Assembly: GCF_000718555.1 (NCBI RefSeq) | Contig: NZ_JOAN01000008.1 | Coordinates: 1-64,000 of the forward strand | Direction: 5' to 3' | DNA from: Micromonospora chokoriensis | GTDB lineage: Bacteria > Actinomycetota > Actinomycetes > Mycobacteriales > Micromonosporaceae | Length of the DNA: 64,000 nucleotides | Shown: positions 44,296-53,550 of the stretch, in pieces | Position numbering within the stretch: position 1 is the first letter of the stretch | How the letters are laid out: every line of letters begins with the position of its first letter | Translations under genes and position numbers: made by a program | The notes under the pieces: model-generated | Told to the model about the DNA's origin: nothing | The model's database searches: none | Seen by the model: only the letters and a program-made list of their open reading frames with translations

Positions 44296-44453
44296 TCCAG
44301 CCCTCGTATCATCAGAACGTCACGGCGCGCCCACCCTAGCCAGCAAGATGATCTACGTCAACGTCTTTCAATGCGTCCCGAATGGACTGTCGTGGGGCAT
44401 GCCACCCCTAGCCCCGCGGGCTGATGAGGCTGGCAAACGGCGGCCTCCAGCTG

Positions 44454-44741
44454 CTACTGATTTGAGCGCTGGCGCCGGAGCAGCAGCACTGCTGGTATGA
44501 GGTAGCCAACGCCAAGCAGTGCTGCCAGCGCAGCAATGATCACGGACCAGCTGATCGGGTCCCCGATGTGGAGAACCCAGTACGTCACGGCAAAGAAAGA
44601 CCAGAAACCTCCCAGGAAGAACCCCTGCTTCGGCGTCTTCGCTGTCTGCCACCACGGGCTACCGGCCGGCTCCACGCACACAATCCTGCCACCGTCAGGG
44701 AGATAGGACACGCCGAGGACAGGCGATCGGCCAACTGCCAT
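44454..44741 (-). CDS. Small two-helix membrane protein
   Basis: 95 aa with two hydrophobic helices (FFLGGFWSFFAVTYWVLHIG; SVIIAALAALLGVGYLIPAV) and a basic C-terminus. No family recognised and no clear ribosome-binding site before ATG 44741, so the start is uncertain. Confidence 0.55.
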   Translation of the reverse strand: MAVGRSPVLGVSYLPDGGRIVCVEPAGSPWWQTAKTPKQGFFLGGFWSFFAVTYWVLHIGDPISWSVIIAALAALLGVGYLIPAVLLLRRQRSNQ

Positions 44742-45079
44742 TGAGACTCGGATTGAGTCGCAGTCAGTCGCTCCACCTGGCGGCTGACCCGGTGTTTCTC
44801 TGGGGTGCCGCCGACCGCAGTCGGCCACCCGTGGTCGGCGTTGACAGCCCCGTCGCGGCCAGCCCGGACGCCCAGCGATGGCCCACAGCGCATCTACGGG
44901 TGCCCGGTCGCGATACGCCTTGATCTTGCACTCCGCTGGCACGCAGCACCTCCCACCTCTACGGCTACTGACTTCCGCGCTTCCCCAACTTCCCGGAATC
45001 TGTAAACAACCCTTGATATTAAACTTCACGAGCGTCAATATGTGGAGGTCGCGGGTCGTCGAAGCCTGGGGAGTGGGCC
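44742..45079. other. Intergenic region upstream of chitinase
   Basis: No gene recognised. The last 70 bp (45005-45060) are AT-rich (CTTGATATTAAACTTCACGA and onward) and presumably hold the chitinase promoter. I looked for a DasR-type dyad or the direct repeats known from Streptomyces chitinases and did not find one. Confidence 0.5.
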
Positions 45080-46423
45080 ATGAGAAGCCGTCGGATCTTC
45101 GCAGTGGTAGCCGGGGCGGCGATGACCCTCACGGCCGCCGTCGCCTTCGTACCCAACAGCATGGCGGCCGTGTCCTCGGCCAACGCGGCCCCGATGGTCG
45201 CCTGCACCGCCCCGGCCTGGGCCGAGGGCATCACCTACCAGACGGGCACCCAGGTCACCTACGGCGGCCGGCTCTACCAGGCACTGGTCACCCACACCGC
45301 GCACCCCGGCGCCGGTTGGAACCCCGCCGCGACCCCGTCGCTCTGGCGTGACCTGGGGGCGTGCTCAGGAACCACTCCGCCGCCCACCACGCCGCCACCA
45401 CCGACGACCCCGCCGCCCACCACGCCGCCACCGACCACACCTCCGCCCACCACGCCGCCGCCGACCGGTGGGACCTGCGCGGTGAAGTCGCGGCCCACCG
45501 GCAAGGTGTTGCAGGGCTACTGGGAGAACTGGGACGGCGCCTCCAACGGCGTACACCCGGGCCTCGGTTGGATCCCGATCACCGACAGCCGGCTCAACCA
45601 GCACGGCTACAACGTGATCAACGCGGCCTTCCCAGTGATCCGCTCGGACGGCACGGTGCTCTGGGAGAACGGAATGGACGCTGGCGTGAAGGTGGCCACC
45701 CCGACCGAGATGTGCCAGGCCAAAGCTGCCGGCGCCACCATCCTGATGTCGATCGGCGGGGCCGCTGCGGGCATCGACCTGAGCTCCACCGCGGTCGCTG
45801 ACCGGTTCATCGCGACGATCGTGCCGATCCTGACGGCCTACCACTTCGACGGCATCGACATCGACATCGAGACCGGCCTGACCGGCAGCGGCAACATCAA
45901 CACCCTGTCCACGTCGCAGGCCAACCTGATCCGGATCATCGACGGCGTGCTGGCCCGGATGCCGTCGAACTTCGGCCTGACCATGGCACCGGAGACCGCC
46001 TACGTCACCGGCGGCAGCGTGGTCTACGGCTCGATCTGGGGCTCGTACCTGCCGATCATCAAGAAGTACGCCGACAACGGCCGGCTCTGGTGGCTGAACA
46101 TGCAGTACTACAACGGCAGCATGTACGGCTGCGCCGGCGACTCGTACCCAGCGGGCACCGTGCAGGGCTTCACGGTGCAGACGCAGTGCCTGAACAACGG
46201 CCTCACCATTCAGGGCACCACCATCCGCGTGCCGTACGACAAGCAGGTCCCGGGCCTACCCGCGCAGATCGGGGCGGGCGGCGGCTACATGTCGACGTCG
46301 CTGGTCACGCAGGCATGGAACTCCGTGCCCGGCCTCAAGGGCCTGATGACCTGGTCGGCGAACTGGGATGGGTCGAAGGGCTGGACCTTCGGCGACAACG
46401 TGAAGCGCCTGCAAGGCCGCTGA
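45080..46423 (+). CDS. Secreted GH18 chitinase with CBM5/12
   Basis: 447-aa predicted endo- or exo-acting chitinase. The signal peptide ends ANAAP. An N-terminal CBM5/12 (CTAPAWAEGITYQTGTQVTY, YQALVTHTAHPGAGWNP) is joined by a TTPPP-repeat linker to a GH18 barrel with LMSIGGAAAG and the catalytic DGIDIDIETG (DxxDxDxE). MQYYNGSMYGC and LMTWSANWDGSKGW complete the substrate cleft. ATG at 45080 follows GTGGGCC. It resembles Streptomyces ChiC/ChiA-type single-barrel chitinases. Confidence 0.93.
   Translation: MRSRRIFAVVAGAAMTLTAAVAFVPNSMAAVSSANAAPMVACTAPAWAEGITYQTGTQVTYGGRLYQALVTHTAHPGAGWNPAATPSLWRDLGACSGTTPPPTTPPPPTTPPPTTPPPTTPPPTTPPPTGGTCAVKSRPTGKVLQGYWENWDGASNGVHPGLGWIPITDSRLNQHGYNVINAAFPVIRSDGTVLWENGMDAGVKVATPTEMCQAKAAGATILMSIGGAAAGIDLSSTAVADRFIATIVPILTAYHFDGIDIDIETGLTGSGNINTLSTSQANLIRIIDGVLARMPSNFGLTMAPETAYVTGGSVVYGSIWGSYLPIIKKYADNGRLWWLNMQYYNGSMYGCAGDSYPAGTVQGFTVQTQCLNNGLTIQGTTIRVPYDKQVPGLPAQIGAGGGYMSTSLVTQAWNSVPGLKGLMTWSANWDGSKGWTFGDNVKRLQGR
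45371..45466 (+). repeat. In-frame Thr-Pro linker repeats in chitinase
   Basis: Six TTPPP units encoded by 15-bp repeats, one with an extra CCA or CCG codon. The same type of repeat as in the esterase genes at 2299 and 26972. Confidence 0.8.
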
Positions 46424-46469
46424 CGGGTGACGCGCCGGGCCTACCGATTGCCGCATCCCTTCAGATCGG

Positions 46470-47051
46470 TCAAGGGCGCACCCGATAGCGCAGGTGAAGC
46501 ACCCGGTTGCCCTGAACCACCACCTCAGGATCCTCCAACAGGTGCTGCGCGTCGACGGACCCGAAGTAGCGCTTACCGGATCCGAACACCACGGGTACGA
46601 CATCCATGCGCACCTCGTCGACCAGGCCTGCGGCAAGCACCTGACCACCGACGTCGCCGGCGGCGACCTCGACGATGCGGTCACCCGCGAGCTCCTGCGC
46701 CTTGGCCACGGCTGCCTCAACGCCGTCGACGAAGTGAAATGGCGCCTCGGGGTCCCAGCCCGCGGGCTGTGGCCGGTGCGTCACGACGACCACGTGGTCG
46801 ATCCCGCTCGGAGGCTTCCCGTCCCAGCCGTCCGTCATGTCGAAGACGTGGCGACCGGCGATCGTGACTCCGATCTGGTCCCAGTACGGCCGGGTGTAGT
46901 CGTAGGACGTCTGCGACACCTTCAACACGCCGCTCTCGTCCAACGGCACGTCACCGCTGGACAACCAGTCGAACAGCGGTCCGGGCTGGTCATTCTCGTC
47001 CGCGATGAATCCGTCCACCGACACCGAGCTGTACATGACCACCTTGCCCAC
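46470..47051 (-). CDS. Dihydrofolate reductase-family (RibD-like) protein
   Basis: 193 aa. Features of the RibD C-terminal/DHFR-like fold: KVVMYSSVSVDGFIADENDQ, the NADPH region GVTIAGRHVFDMTDGWDGKP, and EVAAGDVGGQVLAAGLVDEV, RMDVVPVVFGSGKRYFG. Usually annotated as a dihydrofolate reductase family protein; the true substrate is unknown. GTG at 47051 has GAGGAG 7 nt upstream. An AraC-type pseudogene lies just upstream in the same orientation. Confidence 0.9.
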   Translation of the reverse strand: MGKVVMYSSVSVDGFIADENDQPGPLFDWLSSGDVPLDESGVLKVSQTSYDYTRPYWDQIGVTIAGRHVFDMTDGWDGKPPSGIDHVVVVTHRPQPAGWDPEAPFHFVDGVEAAVAKAQELAGDRIVEVAAGDVGGQVLAAGLVDEVRMDVVPVVFGSGKRYFGSVDAQHLLEDPEVVVQGNRVLHLRYRVRP

Positions 47052-47116
47052 GGGGCTCTCCTCTGCTTTGGGTGCCCACAAATTAACGTGTCGTGAGCTG
47101 TCGCTCTTGTACGAAA

Positions 47117-47478
47117 TCAATCGGCCGGCAGCGGCCAACTGTCCAGCACGTGGCCGGGATGTTCGCGCAGGAACCGCCGCCGGACTTCGACGTACCGGGT
47201 CGGCGTGAGCCCGGTGAACGCCCGGAACTCGTGGCCGAAGTGGGCCTGGTCGAAGTAGCCTGCGCCACCAGCGAGGTCGCCCCAGTCGATCGGTCCGGCA
47301 GGGTCGATCGAGAGCACGGTGGCGGCGAAGCGGTAGGTGCGGCCCAGCCGCTTTGGCGTGACGCCGATGAGCTCCTTGAACCGCTGCGCCAGGTGAGTGC
47401 TGCTGACAGGTAGTAAAGGTCGTCGATCAGCCCGTCCAGCGGCGGTCGCGGCACTCTGGACACGTACTCCACGCCCAC
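47117..47478 (-). pseudogene. AraC-family regulator with internal deletion
   Basis: The first 23 codons from GTG 47478 (GVEYVSRVPRPPLDGLIDDL) match the start of AraC regulators. Almost immediately the reading switches frame to SSTHLAQRFKELIGVTPKRL and the rest of the DNA-binding domain (YFDQAHFGHEFRAFTGLTPT). The whole effector domain and the first HTH helices, well over 100 residues, are missing. A simple deletion with a frame change explains it. Confidence 0.7.
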
Positions 47479-47605
47479 AGTATCGCCGGCATCGTGCGCC
47501 GGGATGGTCCAGGCGCGCTGCCGCCGGCATCGAACCGGCGCCGATCCCGGACATCCACGCCGGCCAAGCTTCACAGCCCGTCGGCGCTTCTGGCGCTCTT
47601 ACCGG

Positions 47606-47694
47606 TCAGCGGCCTGTGGTCGACACTCGGGCAACGAGACCGCCGAGGATGAGGGCCAGGCCCGCCTCGAAGGCCGCAGTGTTCGGCATCATCA
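47606..47694 (-). pseudogene. TetR C-terminal scrap
   Basis: MPNTAAFEAGLALILGGLVA ending ARVSTTGR resembles the last helix of TetR_C-type regulators (FEAGLDLLLDGL). Nothing upstream continues the protein; the methyltransferase stop overlaps its beginning. Confidence 0.4.
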
Positions 47695-48567
47695 TCAGGT
47701 GCGGCGGGCGGCCCAGACGGTGCGCTCGGTGCGCATCGTGAGGTCGTCGCGGCGCAGGATGCTGTGCGGGCCGCCGGTGTCGACGAGCTGATCGAGCGCG
47801 GTGAGGTCCTCGGGGGAGAGCGATGCGGCGACAGCGCTGCGGATGCCCTGCAGGCCGCCGAGGGCGTAGCGGCCGATCGCCTCACTGCGGGAACCCTCGA
47901 TGTTCACGGCGATGGTGCGTACGCCCTCGATGGTGAATCCGGCGGCGGTCAGCATCGGGCCCCAGTCGGCCCCGCGGTGGGGCATGTGCTCGGCATTGAC
48001 TTGGTCAATCGCGGCGTGGCAGCGCTCTTCCAGGCCGGGCCGGCCCTCGGGGGCACTTTCGGGCAGGAACCGGGGGAAGCCGGCCAGTTCGACGACGGCG
48101 AACAGACCGCCGGGCGTGAGCAGGTCGTGGACGGCGCGCAGTGCGCGATCGGGGTCAGCCAGGTGGTGCAACGACGCCGACGCCCATACCAGGTCTGGTA
48201 CGCCGAGATCTGGCCAGGCGGCATCATCGAGGTCGGCCTGCACCCTGCTCACACGCTCTTCCACGCCGCGGGCGCACGCCTTTGTGCGCAGGCGCTGAAG
48301 GTGCTCGGCGGACGCGTCGACGGCGGTGACGTGCGAGTCGGGGAAGCGGTCGAGAAGGGCGAAGGTGCCCGCGCCTGTGCCGGAGCCCAGATCCACGATC
48401 TGCCGCGGGTCTGTTTTCAGTGGTAGCCATGCGGTGATGGACGCGATGTGCTCGGTGAGGACCTCGGCGTCCAGGTCGAGGATCACCGCCTGAAGTTCGG
48501 TGTCGGGCATGTGGTGATGTCCGGGTGAAGCGCCTTGACGAGGGGTGTGCGGGTGCGCGTGCGTCAT
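47695..48567 (-). CDS. Class I SAM-dependent methyltransferase
   Basis: 290 aa. A His-rich N-terminus (HAHPHTPRQGASPGHHH) precedes a methyltransferase domain: IVDLGSGTGAGTFALLDRFP (motif I), VTAVDASAEHLQRL, VDASAE, WASASLHHLADPDRALRAVH and LLTPGGLFAVVELAG. Small-molecule methylation is likely. It is downstream of, and in line with, the XRE-cupin regulator gene (131-bp gap), which may control it. Confidence 0.88.
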   Translation of the reverse strand: MTHAHPHTPRQGASPGHHHMPDTELQAVILDLDAEVLTEHIASITAWLPLKTDPRQIVDLGSGTGAGTFALLDRFPDSHVTAVDASAEHLQRLRTKACARGVEERVSRVQADLDDAAWPDLGVPDLVWASASLHHLADPDRALRAVHDLLTPGGLFAVVELAGFPRFLPESAPEGRPGLEERCHAAIDQVNAEHMPHRGADWGPMLTAAGFTIEGVRTIAVNIEGSRSEAIGRYALGGLQGIRSAVAASLSPEDLTALDQLVDTGGPHSILRRDDLTMRTERTVWAARRT

Positions 48568-48698
48568 GCCTTCACACTAGGACGGCTATGCGTTCCTGGC
48601 ATGCTATGTTCCCGTTTACGCAAGACAATCATCGGCTTTGCTGCCTGACGCGCAAGGTGTCACCGCCAAGCCCTGGGGGCGTGTTGCCCTCTGCCCCG

Positions 48699-49298
48699 TC
48701 ATCTGGACGCGTGCGGTGCATCGCCGCTGTCGTCGCGCTGGTGGCTGCGGCGGGCGTCGCGGTCGAAAATGCCTAGGATGTCGCAGGGTCCGCCTGCGGT
48801 GCCGATCGCGTGCGGCATCATGGTCGGGAACTCGGCGGCCTGGTTGGTCTCGATGCGCAAGCGGCGGTGGCCGAGCATGAGGATCGCGGTGCCGGACAGC
48901 ACGACCAGCCATTCGCGCCCTGGGTGGGCACGCATGCGCGCCGGGTTCTCGGGTGGTGGTTCGGTCATGCGCTGTCGTACCACGCTGATGCTGGGGTCAC
49001 CCTTTAGGAGCCAGCTCATCCCGCTATGGGTTGCATCGATCATCGGGTTGGTGATGACGTCGTCAGCGGCGGTCTCCACCAGCTGATCAAGCGTGGTGTC
49101 CAGGGCACGGGCGAGAATGACCAACTGATCCAGTGCGAGGCGGCGCTGGCCGTTCTCGATGCGGCTCAGTGAGGACTGACTTAGGCGGGCACGGGCGGCC
49201 AGTTCCTCCAGGGACCAGCCCTGTGCCACCCGCAGGGCCCGGAGACGTTTGCGTACGAGGCTATCCAGCTCTCCATCTTCTTGCGTCATAGGCAACAT
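48699..49298 (-). CDS. XRE-family regulator with cupin domain
   Basis: About 199 aa. The N-terminal HTH_3 (LRALRVAQGWSLEELAARAR, LSQSSLSRIENGQRRL) and a C-terminal cupin sensor (GREWLVVLSGTAILMLGHRR, TMMPHAIGTAGGPCDILGIF) match SutR/PuuR-like regulators. ATG at 49298 (MLPMTQEDG) is chosen with CAGGG 7 nt upstream; ATG at 49289 is also possible. The methyltransferase downstream is the nearest target. Confidence 0.88.
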   Translation of the reverse strand: MLPMTQEDGELDSLVRKRLRALRVAQGWSLEELAARARLSQSSLSRIENGQRRLALDQLVILARALDTTLDQLVETAADDVITNPMIDATHSGMSWLLKGDPSISVVRQRMTEPPPENPARMRAHPGREWLVVLSGTAILMLGHRRLRIETNQAAEFPTMMPHAIGTAGGPCDILGIFDRDARRSHQRDDSGDAPHASR

Positions 49299-49650
49299 GA
49301 TATGCCCTGAATGCATACCGTCCACGGCTAATCTGATGCCGACGGCCGTCATGATGACGATGGCCTCCGGCCTGGCCCCACACTCGCCGTACGAATCGGC
49401 GCTCGCTCGACGATGGCCACCGGCATTGCGCTGACCGGCGTCGCCTTGGCGCTCATGGCCCGAAAAGCGCAGTCCGCGCTGTCCGGGACGAGGCAGAACC
49501 TACCGACGCCGTCGCCGTCCACTGACCAGACGCGAGTGGGGCCCTACGACTCTCGCGCGCGGTTACGGCGGTGGTGGACGATCAGCGCGACCGCGCAGAG
49601 CACCGCCACCAGACCGAACGCCGTTTTTCTCTTACCGCATCGACGAAGTA
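49299..49650. other. Intergenic region without a convincing gene
   Basis: No recognisable coding sequence. One minus-strand frame near 49540-49640 reads as a single membrane helix with basic ends (KTAFGLVAVLCAVALIVHHR) but lacks a believable start, so it may be a scrap of a membrane protein. Confidence 0.4.
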
Positions 49651-50298
49651 CTAGCCCACTTGGCTGCGTCTGGATACCGATGCCGGGGGTGCCAGCCGCG
49701 CCACGGGCGGGAGCGGCGAGACATCCGGGGAGGCTTGGAATGCCGAGAGGGCGAGCGCGGCGAAGCGCCGGGAGGCGGTGACCTGGGTAGTCGGCGAGGT
49801 CGCGTGGATACCGCTGTTGGCCATGAGCACAAGGATGACGTCGTCCAGGACAAAGTCGGCGCGCAGGCGGCCCGCTTCCTTCGCGCGGCGGGCCAGTTCG
49901 TCGATCGCTCTGAGCGCGTATTCACGGCGCGCATCGAAATCAACCGCATTGGGAAAGGTCGAAACGAGAGCTGCGGTAAAGCCTCGATCGTGTGCGTGCA
50001 GTTCACACATTTTCTCGATCACGAGACAGAAACCGTGCCACGGATCCGGAGCGGCAAGGCCCTCGTCGACAACGGCGCGACACGCGTACATCTGTTCCGC
50101 GAATGCCTCGGTGACCAGCATCTCCTTGGTCGGGAATCGGCGGTACAGGGTGGCGGGTGCAACCCCGGCACGCCGAGCGACCTCCCGCATCGGCACGTCC
50201 AGACCGTCGACGGCGAAGACCGCGCGGGCGGCCTCGAGGATGCGCTCGCGGTTGTCCAGGGCGTCGGAGCGAAGAATGTGAGGCAAACGATCGGTCAC
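49651..50298 (-). CDS. TetR-family transcriptional regulator
   Basis: 215 aa. The N-terminal HTH is RERILEAARAVFAVDGLDVP followed by MREVARRAGVAPATLYRRFP, the classic TetR_N. The C-terminal ligand domain (FCLVIEKMCELHAHDRGFTA) matches SACE_7040-type TetR_C. GTG at 50298 starts VTDRLPHILRSD. It is divergent from the quinone oxidoreductase gene (44-bp gap), its likely target. Confidence 0.9.
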   Translation of the reverse strand: MTDRLPHILRSDALDNRERILEAARAVFAVDGLDVPMREVARRAGVAPATLYRRFPTKEMLVTEAFAEQMYACRAVVDEGLAAPDPWHGFCLVIEKMCELHAHDRGFTAALVSTFPNAVDFDARREYALRAIDELARRAKEAGRLRADFVLDDVILVLMANSGIHATSPTTQVTASRRFAALALSAFQASPDVSPLPPVARLAPPASVSRRSQVG

Positions 50299-50342
50299 GG
50301 CTCTCACTTTAGCGAGGCGGACAGCGGCGTGCGTTAGCGTCC

Positions 50343-51278
50343 GTGTGCATGAGGGCTTTGCAATTTTCGAAGTACGGTCCCGCGAGTGTCCTTGAGGTCT
50401 CGAAGGCACCGGAACCGCATGCCGGACCCGGCCAGATACGGGTGGCGGTTCGGGCCTCGGGTGTCAATCCGGCCGACACATACGTCCGCGCCGGCCGATT
50501 CCAGGAGTGGATTCCGCTCCGCCTGCCGCACGTGCCCGGTGTCGACGCTGCCGGCGTGGTGGATGAGGTCGGTTACGGGGTGACCACCGCTCGGGTAGGC
50601 GATGAGGTTTTCGGGATCACGGACTACGCCCAGATGGGCGGAGCGAACGCAGAATACGCCGTCTTGGCCGCGTGGGCACCGAAGCCGGCCGCCCTGACCT
50701 GGGAGCAGGCTGGCGGCGCGGCGGGCAACATCGAGACGGCCACCCGAGTGCTCGACCGGCTGGGCGTCAAGGACGGCACTACGCTGTTGATCGAGGGCGC
50801 GGCCGGCGGGGTCGGTACGACCGCGATCCAGCTCGCAGTCGCTCGCGGCGCGGCCGTCATCGGCACGGCCAGCGAGCGCAACCATGAGTTCGTCGCCTCG
50901 CTCGGGGCGATCCCGACCACCTACGGCCCCAGACTGGCCGAGCGGGTCCACACTCTGGTGCCCGGCGGGGTGGATGTCGTACTCGACTGTGCCGGCTCTG
51001 GTTCTGTACCCGACCTGGTCGGCCTGGTCGCGAGCCCAGACAGGGTGGTGAGCATCGCCGACATCAACGCCACGGCCTACGGTGTGCACCTGTCACGCGG
51101 CTCTGGCCCCGGCGCGGACACACCGGCTCTCGAAGGAATCGCCGCCGCCGGCGAACTCGCCGAGCGGAGTCGTTTCACAGTGCCGGTCGCTGCCGTGTTC
51201 TCTCTGGAAGAGGCGGCTGCCGCCCACGAGTTGAGTGAGTCCCGCCACGCGCGAGGCAAAATCGTGCTGAAGCCGTAG
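50343..51278 (+). CDS. NADPH:quinone reductase-like zinc-independent MDR protein
   Basis: 311 aa, medium-chain dehydrogenase fold. VRASGVNPADTYVRAGRF and LPHVPGVDAAGVVDEVGYGV (GroES-like part), then LLIEGAAGGVGTTAIQLAVA (NADPH site AAGGVG) match quinone oxidoreductases (QOR). Zinc ligands are absent. The start is GTG 50343 or ATG 50349. It pairs divergently with the TetR gene and may handle quinones or electrophiles. Confidence 0.9.
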   Translation: MCMRALQFSKYGPASVLEVSKAPEPHAGPGQIRVAVRASGVNPADTYVRAGRFQEWIPLRLPHVPGVDAAGVVDEVGYGVTTARVGDEVFGITDYAQMGGANAEYAVLAAWAPKPAALTWEQAGGAAGNIETATRVLDRLGVKDGTTLLIEGAAGGVGTTAIQLAVARGAAVIGTASERNHEFVASLGAIPTTYGPRLAERVHTLVPGGVDVVLDCAGSGSVPDLVGLVASPDRVVSIADINATAYGVHLSRGSGPGADTPALEGIAAAGELAERSRFTVPVAAVFSLEEAAAAHELSESRHARGKIVLKP

Positions 51279-51416
51279 GGTGCCCCGCCGAGCGTCTGTC
51301 CACCTGGCCCGAGCACAGGCGGCCAGGGGTAGCCGCCGAACTCCGCGCATACGACGAAGCCCGTTACGTGGCGCCCCCGTCAGCGGCAGGAGCGTGCACC
51401 CGATCATGAAGTCCCG

Positions 51417-52334
51417 CTAGGGATGGGGCCGGCGGCGGCGGTCCAGACCGTCCGGGAGGGGGTGCTTGTTGGTGAGCGCTGAGCGGGTCGCCTGCAGCGA
51501 TGCCAGGAGTTGCAGCCGGTCCGCGTCGGCGCTGCCCGGCTCGGCGGTAAAGACGAGCATGACGGGGCCGGGGTTTCCCGGTAGGGGGTAGGTGTCCCAG
51601 TCCAGGACGATGTCGCCTACCCCGGGAATCCGGAAGGTCTTGGTGCCGCTGACCGACTCACGTACGTCGTGCTGGGCCCACAGCCGCCGAAACTGGGCGC
51701 TGCGGATGCTCAGCTCCCCAACGATCGCGGCGGCGCGTGGGTGGGTGGGGTCGGTGGCGACGGCGGTGCGCATCATGCCGATGTAGTCCAGAGCCTGCCG
51801 CTCCCAGTCCGGGCAGCTACGCTCGCCGGTCAGCGTGTCGTCGAACAGCAATAGGAGCATGTTGAGCCGGTCGGCAGGGTAGGCGTCCGGGTCGCCGAGC
51901 AGCGCCTGCGCCATCGGGTTCCAGTCGAGCAGGTCGAGATGCCGGCCGAGTATGACCGCAGGAGTGTCCATCACCCGCAGCAGGCGCCGTGTGCCCTCCG
52001 GCACCCGCTCCGGATCGCGGTTCACCCGGGGAGGCATCGACCGGCGGGCGGCGTGGGCCAGGGCGAACAGGTGCCGGCGTTCCTTGTGGTCGAGGCCGAG
52101 CGCGCCTGCAAGCGCGTCCAGGACGTCGTCGGACGGGCGTACCTCCCGGCCCTGTTCGATCCGCTGGTAGTAGTCAGTGCTCAGCCCGGCCAGCAGGGCC
52201 AGCTCCTCGCGCCGTAGCCCGGTGACCTTGCGCCGGCCGCCCGGTTCCAGGCCGACGTCGTGCGGACGCAGCCGACTACGCCGAGCGCGTAGGAAGTCGC
52301 CGAGCTCACGAGCATACGGATGAAGGCCGTTCAT
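51417..52334 (-). CDS. XRE-family regulator with MmyB-like ligand domain
   Basis: 305 aa. The HTH (GRRKVTGLRREELALLAGLS, TDYYQRIEQGREVRPSDDVL) and the C-terminal MmyB-like domain (LDLLDWNPMAQALLGDPDAY, FRRLWAQHDVRESVSGTKTF) are complete. In actinomycetes such regulators usually sit divergent to a short-chain dehydrogenase gene, as here (132 bp to the SDR start). Confidence 0.92.
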   Translation of the reverse strand: MNGLHPYARELGDFLRARRSRLRPHDVGLEPGGRRKVTGLRREELALLAGLSTDYYQRIEQGREVRPSDDVLDALAGALGLDHKERRHLFALAHAARRSMPPRVNRDPERVPEGTRRLLRVMDTPAVILGRHLDLLDWNPMAQALLGDPDAYPADRLNMLLLLFDDTLTGERSCPDWERQALDYIGMMRTAVATDPTHPRAAAIVGELSIRSAQFRRLWAQHDVRESVSGTKTFRIPGVGDIVLDWDTYPLPGNPGPVMLVFTAEPGSADADRLQLLASLQATRSALTNKHPLPDGLDRRRRPHP

Positions 52335-52466
52335 GCCGCAAGTGTGCAGCGGCCCGGACCGCCGAAGGTAGGTCCGTCAGACCTAGGCAACCGAGAACGA
52401 CTGAACCCATCGGGATCGCTCCTAACGTCGATGGGGCCAGCACACCGACACCTCCAGGAGCAGCAG

Positions 52467-53372
52467 ATGACCGGATGGACCACCGAAGACATCCCCGACC
52501 AGCACGGTCGGGTTGCCGTCGTGACCGGCGCGAACTCGGGCCTCGGCCTGGTCACCGCCACCGAGTTGGCCAGCCACGGCGCCCACGTCGTGCTCGCCGT
52601 TCGCCACACTCCCGCCGGCGAGGAGGCCGCCCGCCGGATCGGTGGCGACGTCGAGGTACGCGAGCTGGACCTGGCCTCCCTCGCCTCCGTGCGGACCTTC
52701 GCGGCGAAGCTGGCTGGCGACCACCCGGCGATCGACCTGCTGGTCAACAACGCCGGCGTGGTGCTGCTTGGCCCACGTCGCACCTCCGCCGACGGATTCG
52801 AGCTGCACCTCGCCACCAACATGCTGGGCCACTTCGTACTGACCGGCCTGCTGCTCGGCAACCTGGCCGCGGCGCGGGAAGCCCGCGTGGTCAGTCTCAG
52901 CTCGATCACCCACAAGAACGCGCACCTGGACTTCGATGACCTGATGTTCGAACACGGCTATCGGGCAGCGACCGCCTACGGCCGGTCCAAGCTCGCCACC
53001 ACGATCTTCGGCATCGAACTGGACCGCCGCCTGCGCGCCGCCGGAACGCCGATCGTCAGCGCCCTGGCCCACCCCGGTCTCACCCGCACCAACCTGACTC
53101 CGCGTGCCTGGGAACACCGTGGCCGATTCGGGCGACTGATCGCGTCGGCGGGCTTGCTGGCAACCCAGCCGGTGGCGCAGGGCGCGCTGCCGCAATTGCG
53201 CGCTGCGACCGAGCCCGGTGTGCGGGGTGGCCAGTTCTTCGGCCCGTCCGGGATCTGGGAGACGCGAGGCAGAGTCACCGAGGCTCGGCTCAGCCAGGAG
53301 GCCGCCGACCCGGCCGTCGGCACGCGGCTGTGGGCGGCAGCTGCGGACCTGACCGGCGTCAACTACCTGTAG
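52467..53372 (+). CDS. Short-chain dehydrogenase/reductase
   Basis: 301 aa, classical Rossmann enzyme. VVTGANSGLGLVTATELASH is the TGxxxGxG cofactor site, LLVNNAGVVLLG the NNAG motif, VVSLSSITHK the catalytic Ser and AYGRSKLATTIF the YxxxK. The C-terminal GGQFFGPSGIWETRG and size resemble retinol-dehydrogenase-like SDRs. ATG at 52467 has AGGAG 6 nt upstream. Probable target of the divergent XRE regulator. Confidence 0.93.
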   Translation: MTGWTTEDIPDQHGRVAVVTGANSGLGLVTATELASHGAHVVLAVRHTPAGEEAARRIGGDVEVRELDLASLASVRTFAAKLAGDHPAIDLLVNNAGVVLLGPRRTSADGFELHLATNMLGHFVLTGLLLGNLAAAREARVVSLSSITHKNAHLDFDDLMFEHGYRAATAYGRSKLATTIFGIELDRRLRAAGTPIVSALAHPGLTRTNLTPRAWEHRGRFGRLIASAGLLATQPVAQGALPQLRAATEPGVRGGQFFGPSGIWETRGRVTEARLSQEAADPAVGTRLWAAAADLTGVNYL

Positions 53373-53550
53373 AGGTCGGTGCAGTTGAGGGACGTTCGAC
53401 ACCGTTGGAGGCAGTTCAAGGCTGTTCAGTGCACCCTGTTGCTGTCAGCCTGCTCCCCCGGCCCAGGATCTACACCGGAGCACAGCGGCGTGGGTGCGAT
53501 GCTCTCCTGAAGGAACCGGAACACCGGATCGCTGATGGAGTGGTAGACGG

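Noticed and set aside
45005..45060. Possible DasR or other chitin-responsive site upstream of the chitinase
   Set aside because: The AT-rich stretch has no symmetric DasR-like dyad or clear direct repeats, so no operator is claimed.
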